Assembly (NCBI RefSeq): GCF_050003625.1
Contig: NC_134398.1
Coordinates: forward strand, 63,744,891-63,808,890
DNA: 64,000 nucleotides
Direction of reading: 5' to 3'
From: Haematobia irritans
Taxonomy: Eukaryota; Arthropoda; Insecta; Diptera; Muscidae
Of the stretch, positions 47,288 through 58,620 are shown in pieces. The position numbers were made by a program, and so were the translations under genes. The notes beneath the pieces were generated by a model. It did no database searches. It was given only the letters and a program-made list of their open reading frames with translations, and was not told where the DNA came from. Positions within the stretch are counted from its first letter, which is position 1. Each line of letters opens with the position of its first letter.

Positions 47288-48215
47288 TGTACCCAGCAAA
47301 AACTCTCATTACCCGGTAATCTTGTAGGTAAACCTGTTTAAAAATTAATAACCACTTATTAATTGGCATCGCTCCGGATTACATTTACATATGCATGTTC
47401 TAGGAGGAAAGTACTTCTCCCCAGGCATACCTGTGGCCATGAAATAAGTAGTGCTTTTAAAGCATATAATTACCTAATATGTACTCACTTATTCGTAGAT
47501 GTACCAAAGTTTGCAAAATAGCCACTTATTGTATCAGGCAACCAAATCTAGCCGATTAAAATGTATAAAAATATGGCGAATAATGCTGTAAAATGAACAT
47601 TACTTGAATAGAAAAGAATATTTTAGAAATAAACAAAAATGTAACAAATCATCTAAATAAGATTACACGCACATTAATTCACACTTAAAATAGAAATAAA
47701 TGTTGTTGCCTAAGGGAGTTGGATTCGTGAATTACGTTATAATATACATAATAGCCCATTCACATTATGTTCAAAATCTACTAAAAATGGATTTTATATA
47801 CTCCTAACCTTTTTATAAGCCACATGACAGTTGAAATCTAGTGAAGTCGATTTTGAAAGTGTAATGTGAATGAGGTATAATTGCATTTATTTAAAACATA
47901 GTATGGTAATGTCATTAATTTAAAACACAATTATTATAAAATATTCGTGAAGAATATTCCTTAACGGAAAAATCTTCAGAATTACCGTTACATAAAATAT
48001 TCTTTTAGTTTTGTTTTTAAGTAAATGCTCATCGTTTATTCTATTTTATTAAGTCATTAACAGCCAAATGCATTACATTTTGAGAATATGAATTCCGAGA
48101 AGTATTTATTATTGTCATTACAAGATAGACGTTATAACTCACTGCAATGTAATGCACTGTGTAATTACAGCCTTACTCCTGGTAATGTAAATTGTAATGA
48201 GATGTGATTACCTAG
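47288..48215. mobile_element. Possible MITE with CTCATTACC / GGTAAT...GTAATGAG ends
   Basis: CCCAGCAAAAACTCTCATTACC at the left and GGTAATG...TGTAATGAGATG at about 48181-48204 face each other. The inversion is short and imperfect. Many GTAAT/ATTAC words lie between. It contains a reversed segment of the dispersed repeat at 31230 (47830-47880). Tentative. Confidence 0.3.
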
Positions 48216-48306
48216 CTAGTGGTGACCGGCTGCGGCTATAAAAGGAGTAGCTGGACAACAGAACATTAATAATAATGAAGCTATTGAAGCAGCCGGAGGC
48301 TTCGAT

Positions 48307-48924
48307 ATGGCGTGTGGGAATGATGAAGTCGAAATGCAAGTGACTCCCACTAATTTTGAGACACCAGTCCCAACCAACCGATTTGCAATTCTGGTAAATG
48401 AAGAACAAACTGATACCAGCCGAGGAGCCATTCCAAAGAGGAATCGGATTGAGACTGGAGGAAGAAATACTAGAGTAGAAAATGGAAATAGCTACAACAA
48501 CAACAATAACAAGAAAACAGGTAAGATTAGACTACCAGTAATTAAAATCTATAATGCCAATGTAAAAGAATTGGCCGCTAGGGCGGCGAAGTATACGTAC
48601 GCGACTGGTCGTTGTGTTCCGAACCCGAGGCATGGTACTCTTGGGGCTGGGAATGTGACATATGCGAATGTTGCTCGGGGGTCACAGGCGATACCGTCTT
48701 CTGGTTTATTTATTGGCCCTGAGAGAAGGCAGGAGATTCGGAATGACAATAGTGAGATGGCGATGGCCGGCTTCAATAATGAGGTGAAGAGTGTTATGGG
48801 CCAGTACTTTTTGACATGCATGAGGCGTATGGACCAATTCCGTGCTGAGTACTGTTGTCTTAGGAATGATGATGAGAGGATGCAGGCCATGATGGGTTTG
48901 CTGTGGAGCTTCCGGGAAAATTGA
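48307..48924 (+). pseudogene. LINE ORF1 (gag-like), shortened
   Basis: 205 codons from MACGNDEVEMQV. LPVIKIYNANVKELAARA resembles the start of the central domain of Jockey-type ORF1 proteins, but the text jumps from there to YATGRCVPNPRHGTLGAG. The CCHC zinc knuckles expected in the middle are absent, which suggests an in-frame internal deletion. An asparagine run (NNNNN) sits near residue 65. The protein would normally bind LINE RNA; this copy probably cannot. Confidence 0.7.
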
Positions 48925-48927
48925 CAG

Positions 48928-51202
48928 CGTTAAATAGTGTCTCACAGTAGGAGGCACTATTTGAACTTATTTGTAAGGCCAGACAGACCTGATGTATTAT
49001 TGATCGCTGAGCATAAGCTTAAGGATAGGCATGTTTATGAGTTGGAGGGCTATATATATATATATGGCGGTGATCGGTGGTGACCTTAATGCAAGGCACA
49101 AATATTGGTGCGATTGCCTTGATCATACTAGAGCTAGAACTGTGAAACATTGGCTTGATATGGGCCCTAAGTTGGTAATTAGACCAACAAATGGCCCCAC
49201 GACAAGGAGATCATTTATTGATATTTTTATCACGACAACTGGAATACGACTTAATGATGAACCAAATGGTGGACAGACATTAGACGGACTAAGAACACTT
49301 GACTATGACTCGGACCATAGGGCGGTAGAGATAGGCGTTATGCTCGGCGATCTGGAGGTGCATGTCCCGGGGGAGATTTATTTATACGGTAGGATGAATA
49401 ATCGATTATTTAATGATACTTTATGTGGAATTTTGTCCACTAATACCCCACCTGCTGACCGGAATTTGACGATTGGCGGGATAGATGAACATGTAGAATT
49501 CCTTGCTGGTTCCATAGGGGTGGCCATGGACAGTAGCATCCCGAAATTGATACCTAGGGCTGGTAGAATGACCCGACTTGCTGGGGACATCATTTCATTG
49601 ATATCCCAAAAGAAGGGTCTGAGGAGGCGAATGTTTACGGTACATGATTTTCATGAGGTAAGGAATTTGAGGGAGCAGATCCGGCTTCTGGATAGGATAA
49701 TTAGGAAAAGGATAACGCTGTTTGAAGAGGAACAGTGCATGGGAAAGTTATATAAGTTAGGACGAGGCAGTGATCTTTTTAGGAATTTGAAAAAATTTAC
49801 AGGCTCCAAGGTGGTAAATGGGCATTATTTTCTCTGGAAGCGAAAAGGCTGAGTTACTGGCTTCGACCTTTTCTAGCGTTCACGGACAGGTGAGTGCTGC
49901 TGCTATATGGCATTCGGGTGGTCCTCCGCCACCGGTGATGGATTTTGGGATCCGGATGCTCGCGCATGGGGATAATGCTCGGACGGAAACTGTTAGGTTT
50001 GTCAGGCCTTAATATGATATAGGTGCTAGGTTGAAGGGTCTATGCAATAAGAAAAGCTCAGGGGAGGATGGCATTCCGAACTTTGTTTTGAGGAAAATGG
50101 ATTGCAGGATCTGGACACATTTGGCAATTGTTTTTAACCAGTGTCTCAATTGTTCGTACTTTCCGGCGAGGTGGAAGAGGCCTTTAGTTGTGCCAATTTT
50201 GAAACAGGGAAAGGATCCGAAGGATCACTCATCATATAGGCCAATTTCTTTTGTATCGAATCTTGGTAAGCTATTTGAGGTATTGATATTGGAAAGGTTA
50301 AGTGACCAGATTGAGGACAATCATATGTTGGGCGATTTTCAATTTGGCTTCAGGGCAGAGACCTCTATGGAGCATGCGCTGAAGATGGGGTCGTATGGGA
50401 TTAGTTTGCATCTATCTCTCAGTGAGATCGTTTTCTGTGAAAGTACAGAGTGAGGTGTCGGATACCAGGGGGGTTTTGGCTGGGGTGCCACAGGGCTCGG
50501 TCCTTGGGCCTACTTTATATAATTTGTATTTGGCCGATATACCGCGGCCCCAGGGGAATGAGTTATTAGTGACGTACGCTGACGACATTCTGAACGGCAG
50601 GAGAGGTTCATTATACAGGAATGCGAGGCGTTCCGTCCCTAGTGTTAGGCTTCGACGATGTCATTCAGAACAGTGAGGAGCTGAAATATCTTGGCATAAG
50701 GTTTCAGGAGGATTTATCCTTTGTCTGGCAGGTGGATGAGACTATCAGAAAGGGTAGGGCGGTATATCAGATATTGAATGGGATCATGGGACATAGAAGG
50801 GGCCTCACTCCGTGAGTGAAGATGATGGTCTACAAGGTTGCCGTTAGGACAGTTATGTCTTATGGATTTCCGATATGGTGCAACGTGTCCTCCGCACAGA
50901 ATGAAAGGGTTAGAATTTTTTAGAGGAAGATTTTGAGGCATTGCCATGGTCTACGGGGTACTCTAAAGGATGGACAGTATGCTAGGAACAGGACACATCC
51001 TAACAGCTTAGTTAGGAATAGTTGTACCACCATAGAAATATATCAGAGGATTGTGGAGATGGGCGGCCATCTCACTCCTATATGCCTCCAATACATTGAT
51101 GAGGACAATATACTATTTGATGGGGAAGGTAGTTTGGTTATCTTTAATAGAAGACTCGGGTCATTGAACTCTTTGAGTGACACGTACAGCTTAGCACAAT
51201 GA
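48928..51202 (+). pseudogene. LINE ORF2 (APE endonuclease and reverse transcriptase), decayed
   Basis: The endonuclease start survives in one frame (RPDVLLIAEHKLKDRH, about 48985-49030). The middle is deleted, and the C-terminal part continues in another frame with GGDLNARHKYW and YDSDHRAVEIG (49031-49852), the D-N and SDH motifs of APE enzymes. RT motifs follow: SSGEDGIPNFVLRKM, SYRPISFVSNLGKLFE, FQFGFRAETSMEHAL (50031-50453), then GVPQGSVLGPTLYNLYLADI and TYADDIL (50460-50595). The segment between FGFR and PQGS that should carry the first catalytic Asp is missing. Stops lie near 49850, 50010, 50814 and 50922. Confidence 0.85.
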
Positions 51203-51450
51203 CCTTGTCGTAAGTCCCAACTTCAAAAAAATATTTTATTGGTAATTTTTTTGATTTCTTATTCTCTATTTATTTGTTTTAGTGTAAATACGTTCCTTTA
51301 AATCCCTTGAATTTTGATTTTCTTTAATTTTTATTTTATTATATATGTATATGTATATAGTGTAAATAGTATCATAGTTAACTAACAGACAAGAACATAA
51401 AAATTTGTTCCCGATTTTTGCCTTTTTTAACGGGAAATATTATAATAAAA

Positions 51451-51790
51451 TGACTCAAAGTCACATTGGCATTTAAATAATATAAGTGGTCTAATCTTCA
51501 CAAACAACTTAATACTACAATTAAAATTGTATTTCTAGAAAAATGAATATTAAATATTCATGCTAAGACGTTTGTAACAAAAATATCAGAAATGTTATAA
51601 AAACAAACATTGTAAATCTAGTTTTAAGAAAATATGGCTATATAAAACGAAACTGAAAGAGAACGGGGCAGTTGGTTGGCGATCGACAAAGAAGTAAGAA
51701 CTAATTTTAGTTGATGCGGAGTAAATCTCAGCTTCAAATAAAATTAATACCAACCTCAAAAGAGGATCTTCCACCCAGCGCAGTCCGGCC
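51451..51790. other. Unassigned, upstream of the second hairpin array
   Basis: TATAAAACGAAACTGAAAG (51640) and a TGTTATAAAAACAAAC start (51592) could be the left part of an LTR that contains the array at 51792, but no partner LTR is seen. Confidence 0.25.
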
Positions 51791-51791
51791 A

Positions 51792-52135
51792 GCGAAATCA
51801 AATCTTCATCTGACACCCCTCTCCTCCCCCTCCTTGTGCAGCGACGTATAATCTTCGGTTGACACCCCTTTCCAACCCCTCCTGGTTCAGCGAAGTATAA
51901 TCTTCGTCTTTCCCCCCTCTCCACCCCCTCCAGTGCAGCGAAGTATAATTTTCGTTTGACACCCCTCTCCTCCCAATCCTTGTGCAGCGAAGTATAATCT
52001 TTGCCTGTCACCCCTCTCCTCACCATCCTCGTGCAGCGAAGTATAATCTTCGTCTGTCACACTTCCCTCTGCGAAGTATAATCTTCGTGAGACATACTCC
52101 TTCCTTCACGTCTGCGAAGTATAATCTTCGTCAGC
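51792..52135 (+). repeat. Minisatellite of 49-bp hairpin units (8 copies)
   Basis: GCGAAGTATAATCTTCG-like cores start at 51792, 51841, 51890, 51938, 51987, 52036, 52071 and 52114. Spacing is 48-49 bp, then 35 and 43. Each core is a 5-6-bp stem (GCGAAG or CGAAG with CTTCG) around TATAAT. Linkers are C/T-rich (CACCCCTCTCC). Three cores carry single stem changes (GCGACG, TTTTCG, CTTTGC), and these break pairing, unlike the 9630 array. Confidence 0.85.
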
Positions 52136-52603
52136 CGAAATCCATTCCCCGCTCATGTGATGTGAAATCGCCGTTAGTCGTGCGATGTTCCGGATGTCCT
52201 GTGTTCCCGAAATACCCTGAGTCCCGGCCGTCCATCCCCAGACCTGTGGAGAGTGATTCCATGTGCAACTGGTCAAGTGATTGTATATTTGTAATTAATG
52301 TGTGATATAAACCATTTGTTAAATAAATAGTCGTATCTGTGTTGGAAAGAATTGTGTTTCTTTGGAAGTCTAAGAAAAATAAATGGTTTGTAACGGCTCT
52401 GGATCCCGCTGAGTCTATCCTTGCTAATAGTGTTGAAAATATGTCGTTACAAAGTACATATTTTTGGACATGTGGCCTAGAGAAACGAGGTTTGAATAAA
52501 AATGATATTGAACAAATTTTGAACTTCGATTGGGATGTTCCAGTGACGAGGAATGCGGCGATGATGTGGAAGACATATCTGCGGTGCTGGGGAGTAATTT
52601 GTA
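52136..52603 (+). other. Possible LTR 3' part or gene fragment
   Basis: It is GC-richer than the surroundings, with an AATAAATAG (52322) and a frame of 100 codons (52339-52641) on the plus strand and 159 on the minus strand. Neither shows a domain I know. Array, AATAAA and then unique sequence repeats the order seen at 9630-10456. Confidence 0.25.
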
Positions 52604-52891
52604 CACACAAAAATTTTTTTCTTATTCAATCACGAAATTAATTGATCCAATTAATTTTTTAATTGAAATGTCTTCAATCACAGAAATAATAGTATCAATT
52701 AAAAAGTTAATTGAAGGTCAATTAAAAAATTAATTGATCCAATTAAAAAATTAATTGATACTATTAATTGTTGTGATTGATTTTTGTTTCAATTAAAAAA
52801 TTTGTTGATTCAATTAAATTTTTAATTGAATATTTTTTAAAACTCAATTAAAATTTTAATTGGAAAATTTTTCGTGAAATTTGTTTCTGTG
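52604..52891. mobile_element. TA-flanked palindromic MITE (288 bp)
   Basis: TA then CACACAAAAATTTTTTT at the left; GAAATTTGTTTCTGTG then TA at the right. The interior is almost wholly made of CAATTAAAAAATTAATTG-type palindromes (52690-52870) and could fold into many alternative hairpins. It has no coding potential. Confidence 0.75.
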
Positions 52892-52924
52892 TAAGGAATC
52901 ATAAAAAAGGAGTAAGTCATAGAT

Positions 52925-53720
52925 ATCGGCCTTCTTGGCAACACGCGTGATTCACGCGAAGCCGTGAATGAAATTTAAACTAAATCTCGTGAATGTGCGT
53001 GAACGGGTCTAACCAAAAATATGTCGTGCGTGAGCGTCAGTAAAAATCAAATTGTGTTCGTGATTGTGCGTGAGTAATATTTCCCCGAAATCACGCTCAC
53101 GATGAAAATTCACGTTCAGGATCCAATGCACGATATAATTCGCGTTCACGATAAAATTCATGTTCACGATAAAATACACGTTCACGATAAAATTCATACT
53201 CATGGTTAAAGAGAGACACAAAAAATCACACTCACGAACAAATTAACGTTCACCATTAAATTCAATCTCACCGATTTTAATCACCTTCACATATTTTATC
53301 ACGCTTAAGATTTCAATTGCGCCGATTGTTTGATTGTACAACATATTTTAATTGTGCTAATGGTTTCGTCGTGAGTTATGAATGCTAATTACTCATCAGT
53401 ACTTGCAGCGAGTCATTATATATGTCGTGAATGCTAATTTTTGTGCCACGAATATTTCCGTGAATCAAGAATATTGTCGTGAGTCGCGAGAAATGTCGTG
53501 AATTACGAGAATTTTATTGAGCCATGAAAATTGTCGTGTTCCGAAAATATTCGAGAACCACGAGATTGCCTGAATGAATTACAAAAATTGTCTTGAATCG
53601 TGCGGGAGCGTGAGGCATAAGCAGTAATCGTGAGTGAGCGTGCGCGAGTAGTACTTTTCATTTCGTGAATTTGAGCGTGAATTCCTACCCACATGGCGTG
53701 CGTCAGTACACACACGCGCA
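52925..53720. mobile_element. TCACGA/TCGTGA-rich element, hAT-like
   Basis: Dozens of CGTGA/TCACG words. An 18-bp tandem (TTCACGATAAAATTCATG) runs 53140-53205. Words point one way in the left part and the other way after about 53370. The right edge (GAGCGTGAATTCCTA) resembles a hAT terminus (TAGGAATTCACGC on the other strand); no target duplication is clear. Confidence 0.5.
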
Positions 53721-53887
53721 TCCAAGTGTAAACAGTGTAAAAATAACAACAAATTTTAAAAAAATCCGATAAAGCTAATACGTCTATTATTACAAAACAA
53801 ACTATTTTATAGCCACAATTGCACACAGGCAACATTCTCTACCGCCTAAAAGAGTGGGCGTGGCGACCCAAAATTTTGGCTGAAAAA

Positions 53888-53945
53888 ACAGGTGATTAAA
53901 GTAGAAACTCGGGCGGGGCCGACTATATCATACCTTAAACCACCC
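53888..53945 (-). repeat. Solo B-family HINE 3' end
   Basis: AAACTCGGGCGGGGCCGACT and ATATCATACC are the reverse of the GGTATAATATAGTCGGCCCC-type end. Confidence 0.6.
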
Positions 53946-54268
53946 CTACTGAATTACTAAACATAACCATTTGTGGGGTATCATTGGTATAGGTTTGGAA
54001 TATAAACCGCATTTCCATATTTAAGAACATTAAGGGGTACATGTTAATGGAAGTTGTATCACAATCTAAACAGAAATGTCTGATATTAGGAGCTATAGTA
54101 GATTTTGTATCCACAGTGTTAGTAACCACCATTATTGAGTCCATTATTAAAAAGAGAGGAAATCACTCAAATTGGTGAAAATCGGGAAAAATATTTATGT
54201 AAGAGCTACATGTAAGTTTAACTACGATCGGCTAATACATCAAAATTTGAAATTTGAGTGGCATTACC

Positions 54269-57200
54269 CACTGAAAAAACAGTGAACCCTTTTCCATTGC
54301 AAAATGAACTAAACTGTAGTAATATTGACCATGGTTTAGCCCTTAAGATTTTTTCAACTTGTCTAGTTTATAATTTTCTTAAATTTTAGTTCATCTATAA
54401 CATTGTAGTTTAGTTCATTTTTACAACACCATAAGATTTATATACCCCTACAAAGTTAAAAAGTCAGTATTATTTTGGTTTACTTGCTTATTTTGTGGGA
54501 AACCCGATAATAAAAATTAACTATTTTTAAATCAATCATTCCACAGTACAGAGAAATTAAATAATTAAAGGAACAACAAACCGTTTTACTATTATGAAAA
54601 TGTTCATACATTCAAATTAAACTTTCTTTAAGCAAAAGTACTTTATTATAAAAACTTATGATGAAAGTTCTTAATACAATGTTTTTTGTGAATAAAAATT
54701 ATGACCACGTGGAACAGAGAGTAGTTCATTTGAACTCACTGTTTGGATATTTTGACTTATCCTTTTTTTATTCATCGTAGGTAGTTTTTTCACATATCTT
54801 GCTGGAAAAAATGGAAACAAAAATGAAAATTGTTAAAAATTAACACCATGTAATGAAATATAATTTTTAATACTTCATTTTAGCTTGTAACTTACACAGA
54901 AAAAAAAGTGTCTTGTAAATTTAAGTACCATTTTAACTTCCACATAGTTCAACAAATTTACTCTAATATAGTTCATTTTTCGTAACCAAAACGAAAATTA
55001 ACTTAGCTAAAGGAAAACTTATAAAAATTCAGTAAATGTTTTTTAGTTCACTAACTACGAAATGGGAAGGATTTTTCCTTAAATAAATTTCCAACACAGT
55101 AGTTAATGCATCGTTGATTCTATTATAAATATACATGGGCAATATAAAAATCTTACTACGAAATGTGGACAATTTACTAAGAAAAAATTTTGTATGGAAA
55201 AAAAATTTTTGTAGTAAAAATTAACTTATCGATATTACCGATTCGTACGATGGCTACCTACAGATTATTTCCCTTTTTACTATATGTTGGAGTGTTTTTA
55301 CTCACATTGAAAATTTTAGATAAAGTAGAATAAAAAGTAGTTAATATAATCCTTGACGGGTGTATATAATTTTATATAGATTCCTCATAGATTTGGTATA
55401 TATTTAACCTTAACTTATAGATAGAATTCCAACTAATCAATAAACGTGCTACTGGAAAATGTGAGTGCATCAGTGAGGGAGTTTTTAGAGACATTTTGTG
55501 TATATCTCGTATGATTGTTTGTGTTTGTTATTGCGTCATTTATGCTGTTGTTGGTTGTTTTGATTCTAGAGACAATGGAATGTTCCTTGTGTGTTGTTGG
55601 TATCTTTTGTGGTGAGAGTTGTTTTCTTGCAATAGCGAGATCAGAAAGGGATCGTGTGTGTGTGGAGTTGTTTTTCTTTACGGCAGCTATGTATCCTTTA
55701 TGACTATTTGTGTCTTTGAGTTTTATTGTTGCATTCAGTTATGTTGATGCATTTATGAAGTGCACACGTGGATTTAATTTTGCAAAATTGTACGTGCGGT
55801 ATTGGTGCTTATTAATGAAAATACATTTATTCGAAACATTTTAGAAACTGAGAAGTGAATGTGATGTTACAGAAATCAAAAACGTTTTTTTTTTGATTAA
55901 AATAAAAAAAAAAAACAAATAATAGATTAAGGAACTGTATATTTCTGTTAATAGTTTAAAATTAGTGCGGATTTTTAATTGATTTACATAAAAAATATAC
56001 AACATGAGTGGTAATAGCATGATCTATATTTATTCCACATCTGGATCACAGGTTGGAGTCTATTTTTTGGAATCTGTTTTTTTATTTTACAGCAATTCCT
56101 CAGGTGAGTACTAAGTTCGAGTTTAGCCGCTAAAATTAAAAATAAATCACTAAGAAAATTATAAAATTGTACGTCTTCGATACAAATTTAAATATAACTT
56201 CATGGAGAATAGCCCAAACCAAGTTTTTATAAAGATTATTTTTTTTAATGGATTATTAAAGAAAACTTGTCATGAAAATTGCGATTTTAGCCTCTAAACT
56301 CGAACTTAATGTCCAACTTAAATAGTAAATGCTATACTGACAAGTGGAAATTATGTCTAATTTTATAATATTTTTTATTTCAAATATATTCTGAGAATAA
56401 TTTCAAAAACGTCCCATTAGTCCATGGATATGATTCCAATACCTACAGGATGGATTTTTCAATGTGGTAAGTTTTTCTATAAACGGTATTTTGTCCGTTT
56501 TTAATAAAACCAAAATTTCAATTTATTAAAAATATTTTTTTTCACTTGCAGTTAGACAGGTCTTGTAATGGTAATTTTTTGTATATTCTTACTGTTTAAT
56601 GCTAATTAAGCTGATATCCTTATTGGCTCTAAGAAATACTCTTGAAAACCGTAAGTTAAAAATCAATATGGACGATATAATTAATTAATAATATTTTTCT
56701 TATATTTTGTATAACTTTGCAATTTCAGATGTTTAAAAGACAAATCCGCCCAACAAAAGTTAGCCAAAATCGATTAAATTGGACAATTCAATTGAATATA
56801 GCAACTTATGCCACATATATCTTTCATATGGATAGAAAACATGGAAATTTAAATTAATTACTTTAGTCCTATTAACATAGAATATTACTCTTTTGAAGAA
56901 GCAATTACTAACTACCGACAAGTAACTGCATCCAACGTACGAATAAAAATTTTTCCTTTGTTGTATATCATAAGCCATAGTTTTGTGTAATATTATAAAA
57001 TTTTTTTGAAATAAAATACTGGTGGTTATAGAAAATTGACTTGCTTTGTACGAAAAATTTCTTAGTTGTATAGAGGCTTGTTGTACCTTTGATTCCTCAA
57101 TTTCTCTACTTTTTGAAAATTATACTGACAAACAGTTTATTTCAAACCAATTTCTTAATACAGGTTTCCCAAAAAATTGTTCATTTTTCTGGATAGCAGG

Positions 57201-57397
57201 AATATTTTGAATGAGTTTAAGTATATTCTTCCCACACCATAGTAATAATGAACTAAAATACGATGCAATACATGAACTAATTTATAAGAAAATCATGAAC
57301 TTATCTAGATGAAAAAAATCTTTGGCGCCAAATCATGGTCATTCTTACTATGGGTTAGTTCATTTTTCATAAAAAATAGTAAACTTTTTTTTCGGTG
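54269..57397. mobile_element. Long-TIR element F1
   Basis: The left end CACTGAAAAAACAGTGAAC and the right end (reverse) CACCGAAAAAAAAGTTTAC start an inverted match of about 190 bp: AAAATGAACTAA, GTAATATTGACCATGGTTT against GTAAGAATGACCATGATTT, GATTTTTTCAACTTGTCTAG against GATTTTTTTCATCTAGATAA. TTAGTTCAT and its complement recur in both arms. It spans 3.1 kb and contains the left end of F2. Superfamily open; CAC-GAAAAAA ends recall family A. Confidence 0.65.
56004..56760 (+). other. Series of short exon-like segments with strong splice signals
   Basis: Plus strand: TTTTTTTATTTTACAG / 11 bases (56093-56103) / GTGAGT; CCCATTAG / 46 bases (56421-56466) / GTAAGT; TTTTTCACTTGCAG / 19 bases (56552-56570) / GTAATT; TTAAG / 40 bases (56611-56650) / GTAAGT; TTTGCAATTTCAG / 56729 on. 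Joining the first three gives one 23-codon frame (IPQSMDMIPIPTGWIFQCV...) before a stop. Too short to call a gene. Confidence 0.3.
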
Positions 57398-57589
57398 TAC
57401 CATATTTCATACATTAAAATTATTGACATTTTATCAAATGGTGTAAGGAATTCAACTTTTCTTTGGAAACGTATCTCATAAAATGTGTACCTGAAACAAT
57501 TAGAGAAATAATGAAGTATTCTAAATAAACTCATAAAACTGTGTTGTTATGGATGTGAAGGATATAATAAAATAAATATTCTATTTGAA

Positions 57590-58620
57590 AGAAAGCCAAA
57601 GTTTTAATATAAAACTTACCAAATCTCTATTAAATTGTACGCTGATGGGAAATACAAAAAGGTGTCCAAATTTATTTGGGTTACTCTGAAATTAAATATT
57701 TATTTTTTATATTAAATAAAATTATTAAATAGGTTTTCAAAAAATCTGTTGAAAAAAATAATAATATGCATAAACACCAAATATTCTTGATAACCCTAGA
57801 CAGTCATCATTCGTCAAAATGACGACACGTAATTTCATTTTCGATTTAAAATGCATTTTAGTCTATTAGGAAATTGTAATTTTAAGTTATACTAATTCGA
57901 CCGTTCTATGAATTTTTGTGTTATACTACTTAAAACCAAATTGAATAAGAAAATAAACTAAAGTTTGGTTCACTTTTTCGCTCACGATGAAAATTATAGT
58001 GTCTTGAAATGAGCCGTAGTCAAAATGACGAAGGCTGACGTTAATGTACAAAAAATAAGGATGACTGTCCAGGGTTAAAAGAAAGTTAAAGAATCCTTAC
58101 CAATTCACTATTAAATTACAGGCAAATGAGTACTAAAAATTTGGCCAAATTTTTAAGGGGTTATTCTGAAATTAAATATTTGTTTCTACATTAATAATAT
58201 TACATTGGTTTCCAAAAAATTTGATTAAAGAAATACTAAAATAAGGTATTAAAAACCTGTAATTTTGATGATAAAAAGGTCACAAAAGCATAAATATTCT
58301 AGTTGAAATAAAGCCAATTTTTAAAAGAAAACTTACCAATTCTCTATTTTTTAAATTTGTTCGAATCCATCCAGAGTTGTTCTGAAATTAAATATTGTTT
58401 TTACAACAAAGAAAAACATTAAACTGGTTTCCAAAAAATTAATTAACAAATAATAATATACATAAAAAATATTCTTTTTAAAAGAAAGTCATATTAAAAA
58501 ATACTTACCAATTTATGAATAAACTATACGCTGAGATATAACAAAAATTTTCCAAATTCATCTGGAATTGAATATTAATTTTTACATTGAATAATAAAAA
58601 TTTCAGTACACTTTCAATTT
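57590..58620 (-). repeat. Four tandem units, each with splice acceptor and donor
   Basis: On the minus strand each unit has an acceptor ending in CAG (ATTTAATTTCAG in three units, ATTCAATTCCAG in the fourth), a short segment ending ATTG or TTTG, and a GTAAG donor. The segments are 58561-58509 (53 bases), 58381-58337 (45), 58165-58101 (65) and 57685-57620 (66). Units are roughly 175-230 bp apart once the MITE at 57794 is removed. The segment sequences have diverged and contain stops, while the splice signals stayed. They may be decoy exons or chance survivors. Confidence 0.6.
57794..58074. mobile_element. piggyBac-like MITE (281 bp)
   Basis: CCCTAGACAGTCATC at the left and GGATGACTGTCCAGGG at the right are inverted with one mismatch in 15. 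TTAA follows at 58075-58078; the left flank is ATAA, a decayed TTAA. Inner palindromes GTCAAAATGACG occur near both ends. It is inserted in the tandem unit array above. Confidence 0.8.

Larger units (their letters stand above)
48225..51450 (+). mobile_element. APE-type LINE (Jockey/I group), full span but heavily decayed
   Basis: ORF1 and ORF2 remnants follow in the right order. A GCTATAAAAGG near the 5' end (48235) and an AT-rich 3' region to TTTTTTAACGGGAAATATTA-TAATAAAA (51425-51450) frame the element. Coding is broken by several internal deletions, stops and frame changes. The base composition of the coding part is clearly more GC-rich than the flanks. Confidence 0.85.

Noticed and set aside
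48307..51202. Active LINE
   Set aside because: Multiple deletions, stops and a missing catalytic segment rule out activity in this copy.
52131..52641. Host gene at the overlapping 159- and 100-codon frames
   Set aside because: Overlapping frames on both strands, no domain, no splice structure and a retroelement-like context.
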